The notes: a model not told the origin generated them from the sequence alone. A DNA stretch of 64,000 bases from Voacanga thouarsii (GCA_026120185.1 JANUWF010001184.1:1-64000), one strand, 5' to 3'. Shown: positions 10,311-21,912, numbered from the stretch's first letter. Program-made: numbers and translations.

Positions 10311-12168
10311 TCGTTTACATCGGTTTTTCGTTGTTTGTTCGATTCTTTCATTTTTCTTTTTCCACATCCTTTCTTCCTTTATATACACGGGATTCACTTC
10401 ATATTTCCCATTTATTTCGTCCAAAATCACACAGTTAATCATCCCTAAGTTCATCCACTTTCAAACTCATTTTTTTGGAATTTCACTGCTTGACAAATGA
10501 TTTTGTTTTGGACATAACATTCAATCCACAACTCTGATTTGGCTCTATGATACACCAAAATGACCGTAATACTCTGAGCTTTAATTCCATGTAAGTCCTT
10601 TTCAGTTTTCTCTTTCCTGTGACACACTACTGGTAAAAAATAGCCCCAGTAGTTTTGCTTCAATTTAACTATTCATACTTTCCTTTGTTTTCCTTTAGCC
10701 TTTAACACCTTGGAACCATTAATTCATTCAATTTTCCTTCAAATCATCTTTAATTCTATGATTTCTAGATTTCAATAGATCACAAGGGTCATGCTTATTC
10801 AACACAAATTCACTTCTTCTAATAAAAAAGATAGTATAATTCATTTTCCCAACTAGGTAAATTCCATTTTCATTCTACTTTGGTCATCATCTCATCAACA
10901 AAAAAAAATCCTTTAAATTGTTCTTCCTCACACAAAACATTATCCATAAACCTCCTAGGCAACTGCACACATAAGCATACACAAGGTTCATACACAAAGT
11001 TTACAAACCCTAACTTTTGATCTAAAATCATGTTTTCATGTCAAAACTTATACCAAAATAATTACCGTAATAAGATCTATGACTTTAATTCTTGAAGCAT
11101 AGACTTTTACCTTGTATGTAGGATCTCTTAACTTGATTTTACTCCAAGAACACCAAGAACACACACACCTCTTTCTTTCTCTCTCATTTTTCTTTTCTCC
11201 CTATTTTCTCTAGTTTTTCTTTCCTTTTCTTTCTCTTTTCTTTCTCTATTCCTTATGGACGAATTTCTTGCTGAAATTCAGATCCTCAACTGCCATTTTT
11301 GATCAAATATTGGCCATTCATTTCTCAATTTCATTAATTGTATAGTGGCTAAAGCATATGTGTGTTCCAATAAAAAATTTACACACCATTTTACACTTTT
11401 TTTCTTCCTCAAAATTTCCCTTCATTTCTTCTCGCATGGCTGCCGGTTTCTTGTCCAATCAGCTATTCATTCATCCCCTCATGGTCCAAACATTAGCCAA
11501 TCATATTGCACAAGATCTTAATCAAACAAGCCTATAAGTGGTGTGTTCCAATTACAAAATTACACATTATTCTTTATTTATTTCGTAATCTTTTAATTCC
11601 ATGCATCTTTCATGAACCCTTCATGCAACCTCTATAGAATTGACACGTGTCCATAGGCTACCAATCACAAAATGCCACAAGCACCGTTTTAACTGTGATT
11701 TCCTATTTTCTTTAGAAATGACCAAAATCGGGTTCGGAATGAAAAAATATTATATTTCACCATTCTAGTCCAAAAATTCCACTGAATCTGTTGATAATAC
11801 TTAAATTCTTCAATTCCTTCTAAGTTTGGTCAAATTTACGATTAAAGTCGCGAGCACGATTAAAATGATTAAAATGCTTCCGGGGACCCAGATAGCATAA
11901 TTCACACCAAAACGTGTGTTTCATCACACTGATCAATTTCTCCTCTCAGCGTGCCCTTAAATTCTTATTTTATTAATAATAGTAGCCTTTTGAAGATTTA
12001 GAGTACAAGTAGAACAAATCAAATAATCCATTCAGGTCCCGAAGAAATATTATTATACCAAAATATTCGTCACATTACAACGATCATCTTTTTTTCTGGC
12101 CATTGATACAAATTCTCATCCTATTACAAATAGTGGCTAATCAAAGGTAAAAAGGTAGGGCATTACAT

Positions 12169-12182
12169 TCTCCCCTGCTTAC
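12169..12182 (-). other. Polypurine tract of element B
   Basis: The minus strand reads AAGCAGGGGAGAA directly before the LTR start at 12168. Just upstream the minus strand encodes FRGQNFL, an ending seen at the 3' end of Tekay-type pol genes. Confidence 0.78.
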
Positions 12183-12249
12183 AAAAAATTTTGTCCTCGA
12201 AATTGGCTTACACTTGGAATAAATCTGGCAAATTTAATCACAATCCTTT

Positions 12250-13310
12250 GATTAAATTCCCATTCCTGGAAAATTTACACATGAAATTAACCAATGAATC
12301 TATATCTTGGCAGGTATCAATTAACCTTTAATTACTTTGTCCCTACAATTAACCCCTTTGTCCAAGCAAGTTAAGAGCCAACAAATAAGAAATTAATGAA
12401 TTGAGACCACCATCAACCCCTTTGTCCAAGCAAGTTAATGGAAAGAAACAATCAATTAATCTCGGAATAAGCACAAGTAATTAAACACCAAGAATAACAA
12501 TCAATTAATCAAAAGGTCAAATAACTCTAAAAACCTCGAATATCTAAAACAATGTCAAATTACAATAAAATAACTAATACATAATTGTCAAGAAAAAGAA
12601 AACAAAGTAAAAGAAAGTACTTATAGACAAGCTTCCTTCTTCTTCCTTCGAAGACCTTCTTGCACAACCCTCTTTAATTGAAAAATTCCTCCTTTAATTT
12701 GAGTGATTTTCTATGATGATCTATGAATTCTCCTCTTTTCTCTTATGTTTTCATCTATTTATAGGCTTAGGGAGTGCCTAAACTCGTTGGTGTAATGTTC
12801 TTAGCTGAGTAGAAGTAGGAAGATACTAAAACTCCACAGATTACCAAAAATTACATGCAAAAATCGAAGCTCCATCTTTTCCTCAGAGTATAGCCGGTGC
12901 TGCCTTGGCTGTTGGAGCTGGCGCCGGTTGTATTCTGTTTCTTCCGTTGTTCGCCGATTTTGTCTTGATTTCCATGCACTATTATCCAGAGTGCAGCGGC
13001 GCCACCGTGGCTACTAGATCCGGTGCCGGTTCGGTTCTATTTCGGTCCTGTTTCAACAATTTTTCATCTTCTCGAAGTGCGTGTTAATAGCTCATGGCCA
13101 GCGCCGGTTCTTCTAGCCTAGCCGATGCCGCCTCTATTTTGTTTTGCGACGTTTTTGCTTTGTTTTACCCCTAAAATCTAAAATAATGAACAAAATACCT
13201 TTCCAAGAGTAAAATCTCAAATATGAAGGAACATGACTAGTTATTGAACAAAATGTATGACAAAAGAGCCTCAAATAACTAGAAAAAATATGACTAATTT
13301 AGGCCCTATT
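12250..13310 (-). repeat. Tat/Athila-type LTR relic inside element B
   Basis: This stretch resembles the LTRs at 34362-35570 and 35570-36822 in layout: AATTAA-rich U5-like part (12250-12620), a CTTCTTC-rich leader part, TATA-like TATAAATAG on the minus strand near 12763-12772, then a GC island upstream of it. It replaces the reverse transcriptase to integrase region of element B. Exact ends and target-site duplication were not resolved. Confidence 0.5.
12894..13131. promoter_or_regulatory. GC island: three 102-bp units of paired GGYGCC palindromes
   Basis: Cores are at 12896 and 12920, 12998 and 13022, 13100 and 13124. Each pair is exactly 24 nt apart, and units repeat every 102 bp. The fullest form of each core is the 10-bp palindrome CCGGCGCCGG. 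The 18 nt between the two cores of a pair differ from unit to unit. The island lies about 120-360 bp upstream of the minus-strand TATA-like box of the LTR relic. Function unknown. Confidence 0.75.
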
Positions 13311-13329
13311 AGGATATATATTCTTTACC

Positions 13330-13790
13330 ATCACTGCGTTCTACCCTCGATAATCTATACACATTCGTAATGACCCATTCCTCTTCTTAACAAATAATAC
13401 AGGTGCTAGCCACTATAAAGTACTTGGCCGAATGAACCTTTGCTTCAATAATTCCTGTAATTATTTCTTAAGCTCTTGTAATTTTGTGGGTGTCATTCGA
13501 TAAAGAATCCTTCAAATTGGTTCTGCCGATGGCACTAGATCAATGGAAAACTCTACTTCTCTCTTCAACGGTAACTTCTTCAATTCTGCTAGAAAAACAC
13601 CAAAATGCTCATTCACAACAGGGATATCTTTAGGTTTCTTAACATCTCCTGGCTTATTAATTATATTGGCCAAGTATTTATTACACCCTTTTCTAATTAT
13701 CTTTCGGTCCTTGAGTCCTGATATAAAAGCCATACTTTTTCTTCCAACTTCACCTACAAATTCCAATATAAGTTTCCCAGGTTGACGGAA
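13330..13790 (-). pseudogene. pol: Element B reverse transcriptase N-terminus (truncated)
   Basis: The minus-strand frame at 13512-13766 includes LPLKREVEFSIDLVPSAEPI, the conserved entry to Ty3/gypsy reverse transcriptase, preceded by a PVVNEHFGVF linker. Further on (to about 13330) the frame decays with stops after the VDYR-like region. The catalytic palm motif is missing because the sequence runs into the LTR relic. Confidence 0.75.
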
Positions 13791-14230
13791 TTGTATTACC
13801 TTATGTCTACAGTTAACTTGAGCATGATACTAAGATAACCAATTCATGCCCCAAGATAGCATCATAACCCTCTATGGGCAAACATATCAAATCCTCTCCT
13901 AATATTTCATCTCCTACTAAGATCTTACAATTCCTATGTATTTTCTCACTATTCATTTACTTTCCCAATGGAGTACTGACAATTATTTCATATGAAGTTT
14001 CTTCCCCTTTTATTCTTATAGAATCAAGAATGTATTGGTAACAAAAAAATGTGTAGATCCGGGATCTACCAATACTTTAGCATTATGATAAAAAATAAGA
14101 AGCGTAACTTCCACCACTGCAGCCTGGTTGTCCATCTTCTCTAATGTTACTACTCGAGCATTCATTTAGGGTTTGACAGGTCCAGCCCTAGAGGTAGAAG
14201 CTTATCCTGGGTTCTCTTTTCCTAGTCCTG
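13791..14230 (-). pseudogene. pol: Element B aspartic protease region
   Basis: The minus-strand translation around 14040-14080 gives VLVDPGSTHFFV, which is the Tekay-type retropepsin active-site block (normally D-[ST]-G or DPGST). It follows a linker with AAVVEVTL. Several stops break the frame. It sits between the gag zinc knuckle and the reverse transcriptase start, as expected. Confidence 0.65.
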
Positions 14231-14289
14231 AATTCTGTCATTGATTGTTTCCTCCAAGCCGACTTCATACTTATGTCCTTTAAGGGTGT

Positions 14290-14624
14290 GGGCAGCTAAA
14301 ACTCTTATGTCCTACTTTTCCCACAGTTAAAGCATCTAAAAGAGGGTTGTCCTCTAGTCGGGCTTCCTCTCCTCTGCATCTTCCTTTTCTTTTGCCATTG
14401 GTGCCTTCCAAACATTTTCTGACTCATACCCCAAAATCCACTTTGATCTTTCTTGCTCATATTCACATTAACTCCAGTAATAGTCTTAGATAACTGTTGG
14501 ATATTATCGGCCATCTTTTGGAAGGTTTGGAATAAAGGGTGGTCCAAAGTTGCAAGGTGGGGACCTTTCTCCTGCGGCTCCTCCACCATCAGCTTAGGGT
14601 TATTTCGAGTAGTTCACTTAGGAG
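14290..14624 (-). pseudogene. gag: Element B Gag, internally deleted
   Basis: A start near 14624 (MPPK, followed by a stop codon) leads to an open frame from 14589 to 14305. It ends in a zinc-knuckle beginning CFNCGKS after a basic stretch (QWQKKRKMQRRG). The capsid core seen in element A (RLRGPARDWW) is missing, so the central part has been deleted. Product would not be a working capsid protein. Confidence 0.65.
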
Positions 14625-14837
14625 GCATCTGTATAGTTCATAAAATTTTACTGATATAGCAATGTCCCATAGCTTAAAAGTGATCATAAAAATAGGTACA
14701 GTGCACATAGTAAGAACATAACACATATTCATTCTCATTTATCATAAAATCAGTACAAAATTTATGTGCCAAGTACATGGTCATATACACTGGTCGAATT
14801 GTACATATCACACTATATATATCTACATCTCATCCTC

Positions 14838-15215
14838 CTACTCATCATCATCGTTGTCTAAAATGGGAGGTCCTGAATCAACAGAAACTATGTAAGGCTC
14901 CGTTGCATCAACCTCCTCATCTCTATTTGTATTTGGGTGAAACCAAGCTAATGGCTTTGGGTCTATCTCTAAATCCTCCCCAGGCTCCTCAACTACAGGT
15001 ACCTCCACCTTAGGGACCTCCTGGTCTTCTCCCATATCAGCAACCTCAAAATCCGGCATCTCCTTCTCAGTTACTCTCGGTACATCCCCGCCAAACACCT
15101 TCTTATCATCCTTAGACAACGCTGTACCTTCGGGAATTCTATCCTCCTTATCATCATCGTCCTGATAGTGTAGCTCAATATCACCATCAATTTCATCAGA
15201 GTCACCACCTGCCAC
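14838..15215 (-). CDS. Acidic upstream ORF of element B (125 codons), function unknown
   Basis: This ORF lies between primer-binding site and gag. It is strongly acidic: DDDDKED near residues 19-25, many Glu/Val repeats at 60-85, and a C-terminal NDDDE. I recognise no domain. Element D has a degraded frame at the same place (ending DSDED near 54275), so an acidic leader ORF may be a shared trait. A second frame, 15532-15071, overlaps it and reads basic; one of the two is likely spurious. Confidence 0.4.
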   Translation of the reverse strand: MAGGDSDEIDGDIELHYQDDDDKEDRIPEGTALSKDDKKVFGGDVPRVTEKEMPDFEVADMGEDQEVPKVEVPVVEEPGEDLEIDPKPLAWFHPNTNRDEEVDATEPYIVSVDSGPPILDNDDDE

Positions 15216-15565
15216 CTCATGTGGTGACGATATCTCCCGGGGGTAAGTGTCCTCTCCACACTGAGATCTTGTGTAAATGGGGTGACGACTAGTACTACAG
15301 GGTTAAACTTGTTCTTGGTGAGACGGGGTACATGGCGGCAACCAGGGCTGGGTTCGGTCACAAGAAAATATCCTGGCATCCCCGCTCGACAGATCGACCT
15401 AATTTTTCCAGATTTCTTTACACCCGAGCTTTCACATGTCATTTTCTTCCCTTCATCACTGCATTCGTCCATTGGGTGCTTGCCCTTATCACCCCTATCC
15501 ACCATACCTACACAATAAAAGAGTTCTATCAATTCCTATGATGAAACCACAGTTCTATAAACTAT

Positions 15566-15577
15566 GCTCTGATACTA
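15566..15577 (-). other. Primer-binding site of element B, one base decayed
   Basis: The minus strand reads TAGTATCAGAGC against the standard TGGTATCAGAGC. It is two bases from the LTR end at 15580. Confidence 0.8.
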
Positions 15578-15579
15578 AT

Positions 15580-15683
15580 TGTAACACCCCTATAGAAGAT
15601 AATAGTAGAAACATATCAATACTAGGTGTCACCCCGCTGAGTTTTTCGAATAAGGGGTCTTTATAATGAAAATAACAGAATAA

Positions 15684-15730
<47 letters not shown>

Positions 15731-15896
15731 CTAGACTCAACAATATCCTATACTGATGGCCACACATATACATATATCAGAGAATCTCATACATGCCATC
15801 TCTAACTACAATAGAGTAAAATACATAACTAAAAGGGAAACCGCCCAGATCTATCTTACCGACACTGTGGTGTAATCTTTCTATCCTTAGGTCTAC
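15580..15896 (-). repeat. 5' LTR of element B, 3' fragment
   Basis: It matches 8129-8400, with an expanded TA microsatellite at 15684-15726. The LTR is interrupted at GTCTAC (15891-15896) by element C and resumes at 29215. Confidence 0.88.
15684..15726. repeat. TA microsatellite
   Basis: About 20 TA units, interrupted once, in the 5' LTR of element B. The 3' LTR has only a few units at the same place. Confidence 0.9.
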
Positions 15897-16908
15897 CGAT
15901 ATGATCTTGTGTGGGCTTTTCTTGGTGTTGTGAGTGGTTTAGTGGTTATGTGTTCAGCTCAACCAATGAGACCAAAAACAAGGATTCTTCTTGAGACAAA
16001 AAAAAAAAAAATGAGAAAATGAAATAACAACCTATCCTCTATCAAACCCTTGAAGAACTAAGCTTCAAAGACCCTCAAGAATAGTAGAAAGTTCTACTAT
16101 AATCTCACCCCAATATCCTTGAAACAACAAAGGCAAACAAGAACAAATAGAACAGAGAAAATAGGAACCCAAGTAATGTAATTCAAACAAACCTTAGAAG
16201 AACAAAGCAACTAAGACCTATTCAAAGAAACCACATTGGATTATTCAAAAGATTTATAGACTCATTCATAAGGAGGACTAACCCTGAACTATGGTCTTGA
16301 TCAAGATGAACAAGGAGGCTAGGGCCTCTCAAGATTCTCTCTCAAATTTGAATTAAAGTGTGTGAATTGTGTTGTCAAATCACTAAAGGTTCTATTTATA
16401 CTACTTTAACCCTAGAAAAGTAATCCCTAAGGTTCTATTACAGTTTAGGGTCTTAATAAGTCTTTACAAACACTTACAATTGGAGAAAACATAAAAAACA
16501 CGGGCAGCCGACGGCTGCCCAGGCTACAGTAAGTACCAATTTGGACACTATAACCAGCGCCGGTTGCAAATTGTCTTCGGGTGATCGAATTCCAGAATGA
16601 AGTCGGCGCCGGTTATACTGCTTGGACTGGCATCGAATGCCCGCTGAAAGGCTAACTTTGGTCAAATTTCATCCGTCTTTGATGTCGGCTTGAGTTTTAG
16701 TTGTGGTCCTTCTTGGATTGTCATTAAAATAAGCTCTTGGCTAGATTCCTCAACCTTCCAACCTTCTTCCATCCTCAAGCATGATTTTATGAGCAATTGA
16801 AACTCATGTTGAAGCTTCTTGGACCTAGATCTTGTCATTAGTCCTTGTCCTTGCATGGTTACGCCTCCCCCTCCTTAATCTTGATCCTCATGATGAAGCG
16901 GAGTCTCA
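15897..16908 (-). repeat. 3' LTR of element C
   Basis: Starts TGAGACTCCGC on the minus strand at 16908 and ends near CATATCG at 15897. A TATA-like TATAAATAG lies at about 16389-16398. A GC island lies upstream of it at 16502-16634. Compared with the 5' LTR, several CG sites have become TA or CA. Confidence 0.82.
16502..16634. promoter_or_regulatory. Paired-palindrome GC island in the U3 of LTR C (3' copy, decayed)
   Basis: Cores are at 16532 (decayed to AGTACC) and 16556, then 16605 and 16629; both pairs are 24 nt apart, with 73 bp between pairs. An inverted repeat GGGCAGCCG-A-CGGCTGCCC at 16502-16520 keeps the same spacing. On the minus strand the island is about 100-240 bp upstream of the TATA-like box. 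The intact copy is at 28806-28942. Confidence 0.7.
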
Positions 16909-17850
16909 TAATATCCCCCTTCTTGAAAAGGATTCGTCTCCGAATCGTTACCATCATCTACATCAAAGTGAGAGAGGTCACTAACATTAAAAGTGGCTCT
17001 AACATGATACTCACCGAGTAAATCTATCTTATAAGTGTTATCTCTAACTTTGGCGAGAACTTGAAATGGACCATTCCCCATTGGATCTAGTTTGCTCCAT
17101 TGTTGCGTGGGGAATCTCTCCTTGCAAAGTTGCACCCATACCCAATCTCCTAGCTCAAATGACATTTTTTTCCTTCCTTGATTACGCTTATGGGCGATCT
17201 CTTCATTGCGTTTTGCAATGGTTGCTTTCACCTTATCATGGAGTGCCCTCACCATTTCCGCCTTCTTAGCTCCATCGAGGTTCAACCATTCACCTATAGG
17301 TAAAGGAACCAAATCTAAAGGAGTTAGAGGATTAAAACCATATACAATTCTAAAAGGAGAATAAGAAGTGGTAAAGTGAATAGCCCTATTGTAAGCAAAC
17401 TCAATGTATGGCAAGCACACTTCCCAATTTTTCATGTTCTTCTTGATTATAGTCCGCAAGAGTTGGGTGAGTGTTCGGTTGACCACCTCCATTTGTTCGT
17501 CTGTTTGAGGATGACAAGCTATTAAAAACAAGAGATTAGTACCAAGTTTGTTCCATAAAACTCTCCAAAAGTGGCTAAAGAATTTAGTATCCCTATCCAA
17601 GACAATAGTCCTTGGAATCCCGTGCATTTTTACCACTTCCGTAAAGAATAAATCTGTAATATAGAACGCATCATTAGTAAGCCACAAAATGAGCCATTTT
17701 AGAGATCGATCAACAATCACAAATATGGAGTCTTTACCCCCCTTGGACCTAGGCAATCCTAAGATGAAGTCTATTGAAATATCAACCTAAGACACATTAG
17801 GTGTGGGCAAAGGAGTATAAAGACCATGTGGAAGGGATCTAGAGTTTGCT
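16875..17850 (-). pseudogene. pol: Element C integrase, core and C-terminus
   Basis: The open part (17756-16875, 293 codons) has DRSLKW, the second catalytic Asp in VLDRDTKF, HPQTDEQMEVVNRTL with the catalytic Glu, and the GDWVWV and GPFQVL C-terminal core. The first catalytic Asp is in IDFILGLP, just upstream near 17780. A stop codon precedes it where other integrases have Trp. The end, ETPLHHEDQD, lies inside the LTR: the stop is at 16875, while the LTR starts at 16908. There is no chromodomain. Confidence 0.85.
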
Positions 17851-17853
17851 CGC

Positions 17854-18282
17854 TTACAAATAATGCATTGAGAACAATGTCTTTCCACATCCTTTCTCAT
17901 TTTTGGCAAAAAAAAAAAAAAAATGCTCCTTAAGAATGCCTAAGGTTTTTGCAACACCAAAATGCCCCATTAGTACCCCACTATAGGCCTCCTTAACTAG
18001 TAACACTCCAATAGATCCCTTTGGCACACAAAGCCTTGCCTCCCTAAATAAGAAACCATCATGCCTATAATATTTAGCAAATGCACTTTTCTCACAAGCA
18101 TGGAAAATATCCCCAAACTCTTCATGATCAACATACAAGTCTTTCACAAGTTCAAAACCAAGAAGTTTAGCATCCAAAAAGTTTAATAGTGTATACTTTC
18201 GAGATAGTGCATCCGCTACCACATTTTCCTTACCCTTCTTGTATTGAATGACATATGGAATGTCCCAAAAAACTCCATCCAC
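17854..18282 (-). pseudogene. pol: Element C RNase H end and integrase zinc-binding domain
   Basis: The frame starts in the end of RNase H ([12 protein letters not shown]) and enters the HHCC zinc-binding domain (GHFGVAKTL). A homopolymer of about 16 A at 17908-17923 shifts the frame there; the two Cys of the domain are found in another frame beyond it. This could be slippage or a sequencing error. Confidence 0.75.
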
Positions 18283-18679
18283 CTTGCATGCCTTTTGTTC
18301 AAATTTTGTTGACTCTTGAAGTGTTTAAGGGTCTTATGATAGGTATGAATGACAAACTCTCTTGGCAAAAGGTAGTGTTGTCAATATTCTAAGGTCCTTA
18401 CTAAGGCAAAAAGCTCTTTGTCATAGGTAGAGTAATTGAGGGCTGCCCCAGATAATTTCTCACTAAAGTATGTAATTAGTTTCTTATCTTGTATCAAGAC
18501 TGCACCTATTCCCACCCCACTTACATCACACTCTATCTTAAATGCCTTCCCAAAGTTAGGAAGAATAAAAATTGGATCTTGGCTCAATTTATCTTTGAGG
18601 GCTTAAAAGGCTTTTTGTTGGGCCTCCTTCCACTTAAACCCCACATTTTTCTTTTCCATTTAGGTTAGAGGGGTTGCTA
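18283..18679 (-). pseudogene. pol: Element C reverse transcriptase C-terminus and RNase H start
   Basis: The open piece at 18587-18381 has [14 protein letters not shown] and the block [20 protein letters not shown]. This is the RNase H entry of Ty3/gypsy elements, where CD-S-GIGAVL holds the first catalytic Asp. The part at 18600-18679 (KEAQQKAFQALK type) joins, across the solo LTR, to 20399. Confidence 0.75.
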
Positions 18680-20398
18680 TATTGGGTATCTCAGGCTCGT
18701 ATCGTATACAACGCAACGAAAAATAAAATAAGATACCCTCCCAGGACCCGTCTATGTGTGAAAAACAAGACATAAAAAGAGTAAAGGTAACAGCTTTTAC
18801 CTTTGGGTAATCGTCCGAAGAACAAAAAAATTTCTTCTTCAAGTTGAGGCGCGATCCAGCAATCCTCGTGATCAATCTCTATGTAAGTTGAACGTCTAAC
18901 CACTATAATCACAATGTGTGATTATCTCTAATAGTAATCCACACAGAGGGTACACTTAAGCACTAAAATTTCCAGTGCTAGCAGAAAAAGATGGCGGCTA
19001 GGGTTCTTTGATCCAGATCAACAAAAGAGTGAAAGAGAAGAGTCGTTTATGGCTGTTGTTTTTGTATATCTTCTTCAACTCGGATTTTCGTGTTTTATAT
19101 CTACAATATATTACATGAAATTTTTCCCCTAAAACTGAGAGTTCTAATCTTATTAGAATTCTCTAATTGTAATTGGAAACATCAAGTTCTCATAATTACA
19201 ACTTAGACCACAAATTATAACTAATTATAAATTATCCACAACAACTTCTCTTTCTCTCAATCAACCACACTATGTTATCAAATAACGTCTTGAGTATATA
19301 ATCCTCTATTGTGTGTGACCTATTAGGTTTCCCAGTCAATTGGTAGCGAACATGAATTAATCCAAGTGTTTTTGAGATTAATAATCTAAAATTAATTAGA
19401 ATTAATCCTATTAATTCAAATCAGGATTGGTTTATTAATTCATCAATTAATAAATCCATATTCCCATATCATGAGCGGTATCTAGCAACACATCATAACC
19501 ACCCAAGAGTCCAGGAAGTCAAGTGGCTTGACATGAACCCTTCAATAACAAACTTCAGTGCAATTAACTCATTTCACCATACAATATCTTATTCGGTTTG
19601 GAGTACGGAATTAGTGCCCACTCATTCCAGAAATAATTCTAGCCTGAATACAATAGTACTTATACCAGGAACCCACTACTCTAGATGTGTATCAATTAGA
19701 TCTATTTCCAATACACAATCGCCTTGGCCAAGGACTTTCGAGTAGTAATTCCTACAAATAGCCGTGAGATATTCGCCCTTACTATTAGGAGTGGTGAATC
19801 GTTTATTGACCCTCTCAACTATTGTCGTGTACCTCATAATGTACCCAATATCCATCCCATAGGTGGCCCTTGATCGAGTTTCGGAGATTGGAATCAAAGT
19901 ACAATGCTCAGCAAATAAAGTACCTTGGGGATCTCAAGTCTAAGAATACTTACACGTTTGCTATATTGAGATTATATCACTGGTACTAAATAGTTATCCA
20001 TGTGATTATCTCAAAGCTAGGTCATCCAATGAACTTGTTCCATTAACAAGCATCCATGTGTTAACTTTGAGTATCTCAATACTCACGGTTATGAAAACCA
20101 CTACCTGATCAAATCAGGAAGTCTAAGACATGCTAGTCTTGATGCATTAATGATGTCCTGTCTTATTAATACTATGACTAGGGACTATTTAAGTACTAAC
20201 ATCATCCAGTGTAGTAGGAATCTCATATCATGATATCTATCATGATTTCCTTAACACAACGTTGTACTAGGGACTTTATCGAACAGTTATATTACTTAAA
20301 GTAAACAAAAGAAACTGTAAGATAAATAATGCCTTTATTAAAATAAATTGTGTCATATACAATGTACAAGTGATTGCCTCTAGGGCACAACTCTAACA
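18680..20398 (-). mobile_element. Solo copia LTR 1 (duplication TGCTA)
   Basis: 1719 bp, minus strand. Outer bases are TATTGGGTATCTC on the left (the family has TGTTGGG) and CTAACA on the right. TGCTA flanks both sides (18675-18679 and 20399-20403). There is no primer-binding site or internal sequence, so the element was lost by LTR-LTR recombination. Confidence 0.92.
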
Positions 20399-21166
20399 TG
20401 CTATAGTGCTAAAATTTTGGATGAACCTTCTATAGAAGCTAGCTAGCCCATGGAAACTATGGACTTAGGTAATGGTGATAAGGGTTGGCCAATCTTGGAT
20501 GTCTTTCACTTTTCCCTCATCAACCTCAATCCCTTTGGCACTCACAACATACTCAAAGAATGTAATTCTCTCCAAACAAAAAGAGCACTTCTCAAGGTTA
20601 GTATACAATCTCACCATTCGGAGGGCATCAAGCACACTTTGAACATGATCTAAATGATCCACATATGATTTGGTATAAATTAATATATCATCAAAGTAAT
20701 AGCAACAAATTTTCCAATGAATTCCCTCAAAACATGGTGCATTAATCGCATGAAAGTATTAGGAGTATTAGACAATCTAAAGGGCATGACAAGCCACTTA
20801 AACAACCCTTGTTTGGTTTTAAAAGCCGTTTTTCATTTATCCCATTCTCTTATTCTAATTTAGTGATAACCGGATTTCAAAACAATTTTAGAGAAAATGT
20901 GTGCACCAAATAGCTCATCAAGCAAGTCATCTAGCCTAAGAATGGGATAGCGGTATTTTACTGTGATGTTGTTGATAGCGCAACAATCTACACACATATG
21001 CTATGTCCCATCCTTTTTGGGCACCAAGAGAATCGGAACCGCACATGAGCTTAGGCTCTCTCTCACGTCCTTTTTCAAGTAATGCTTCTACTTGCTTTTG
21101 CAGCTTCTTGGACTCCTCTGGGTTGCTTCTATATGCTGGTCGATTAGGGATGATAGCTCCAGGCAC
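20399..21166 (-). pseudogene. pol: Element C reverse transcriptase, main part
   Basis: Minus-strand pieces show PNRPAYRSNPEESKKLQKQV (21140-21080), a damaged VPKKDG-WRMCVDCR block, the palm motif [11 protein letters not shown] around 20655-20695, and DALRMVRLYTNLEKCSFC. Stops and small frameshifts break it into several frames. Order and spacing are normal for Ty3/gypsy. Confidence 0.82.
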
Positions 21167-21192
21167 AAAGTTAATTTAATACTCAATCCCTC

Positions 21193-21912
21193 TTATGGGT
21201 GGTAGTCTTCCGGCACCTCCTTTGGAAAAACGTTTTCAAATTCTTGAAGAATAGCTGCAATTTCATTAGGCAAGGACAATGTAGAATCATTAGTAGAAAT
21301 ATAAGAACCTTTGCATAAAAAAAGAATAACCGGTTCTTTAGCTTCTATAGCCTCTATGACCTTACTTTCTTTTGTAAAGTAATTCACTCTTCTTTTACCT
21401 CCCCTCTCTTGTCCTTGCTCACTCCTATTCTTGATTGTCAAAAGTACTTGATTGTCTATCCTCTCTCTCAACTCTTTTTCTTTCCTCTCATGTTCTTTCC
21501 TCTCAATTTCTTGTTTTTGCTTAACATCTTGCACTCCCTTCTTCTTTTCTTTCTCCTTCATGATTCTTTGATCTTTGTTCACCTCACTAGGGGCCATGGG
21601 AGTGAGGGTAAACTTAATTTCCTCATTGAGTAGCGAATAAGTATTCTTCCTCCCATCATGCTTTACATGCCTATCGTATTGCCAAGGCTTCTCTAGGAGC
21701 AAGTGACCCGCTTGTATGGGTACCACATCACATAGCACATCATTCTTGTATTTTCCCATATCAAAAGACACCAAAACTTGTTTGTTTACTCTCATTTCCC
21801 CGCTATCGTTCAACCATTGTAATTTGTCGTGCTTGGGGTGTTTAATCCAACTTATGTCCAATTCTTCAACCAAGTTTGCACTAATCATGTTAATACAACT
21901 CCCACTATCCAC
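21193..21912 (-). pseudogene. pol: Element C aspartic protease and linker
   Basis: The 239-codon open frame starts at the retropepsin active site (DSGS at residues 2-5, for the usual D-[ST/G]-G) and continues with LQWLNDSGEMRV and VLCDVVPIQAGHLLL. Next comes a highly charged Lys/Glu coiled-coil-like linker at residues 115-170. It ends with FENVFPKEVPEDY, the usual run-in to reverse transcriptase. The Met used as start is internal; the true frame comes from gag-pol. Confidence 0.82.

Larger units (their letters stand above)
8129..12168 (-). repeat. 3' LTR of element B, 4040 bp
   Basis: It aligns along its length with 15580-15896 plus 29215-32969. On the minus strand it starts TGTAATGCC (12168), just after a purine tract, and ends TGTTACA (8129). 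A likely TATA box is TATATAAAGG on the minus strand near 10377-10386. A set of diverged repeats lies at 9428-9812 and a GC-richer island at about 10100-10310. Confidence 0.88.
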
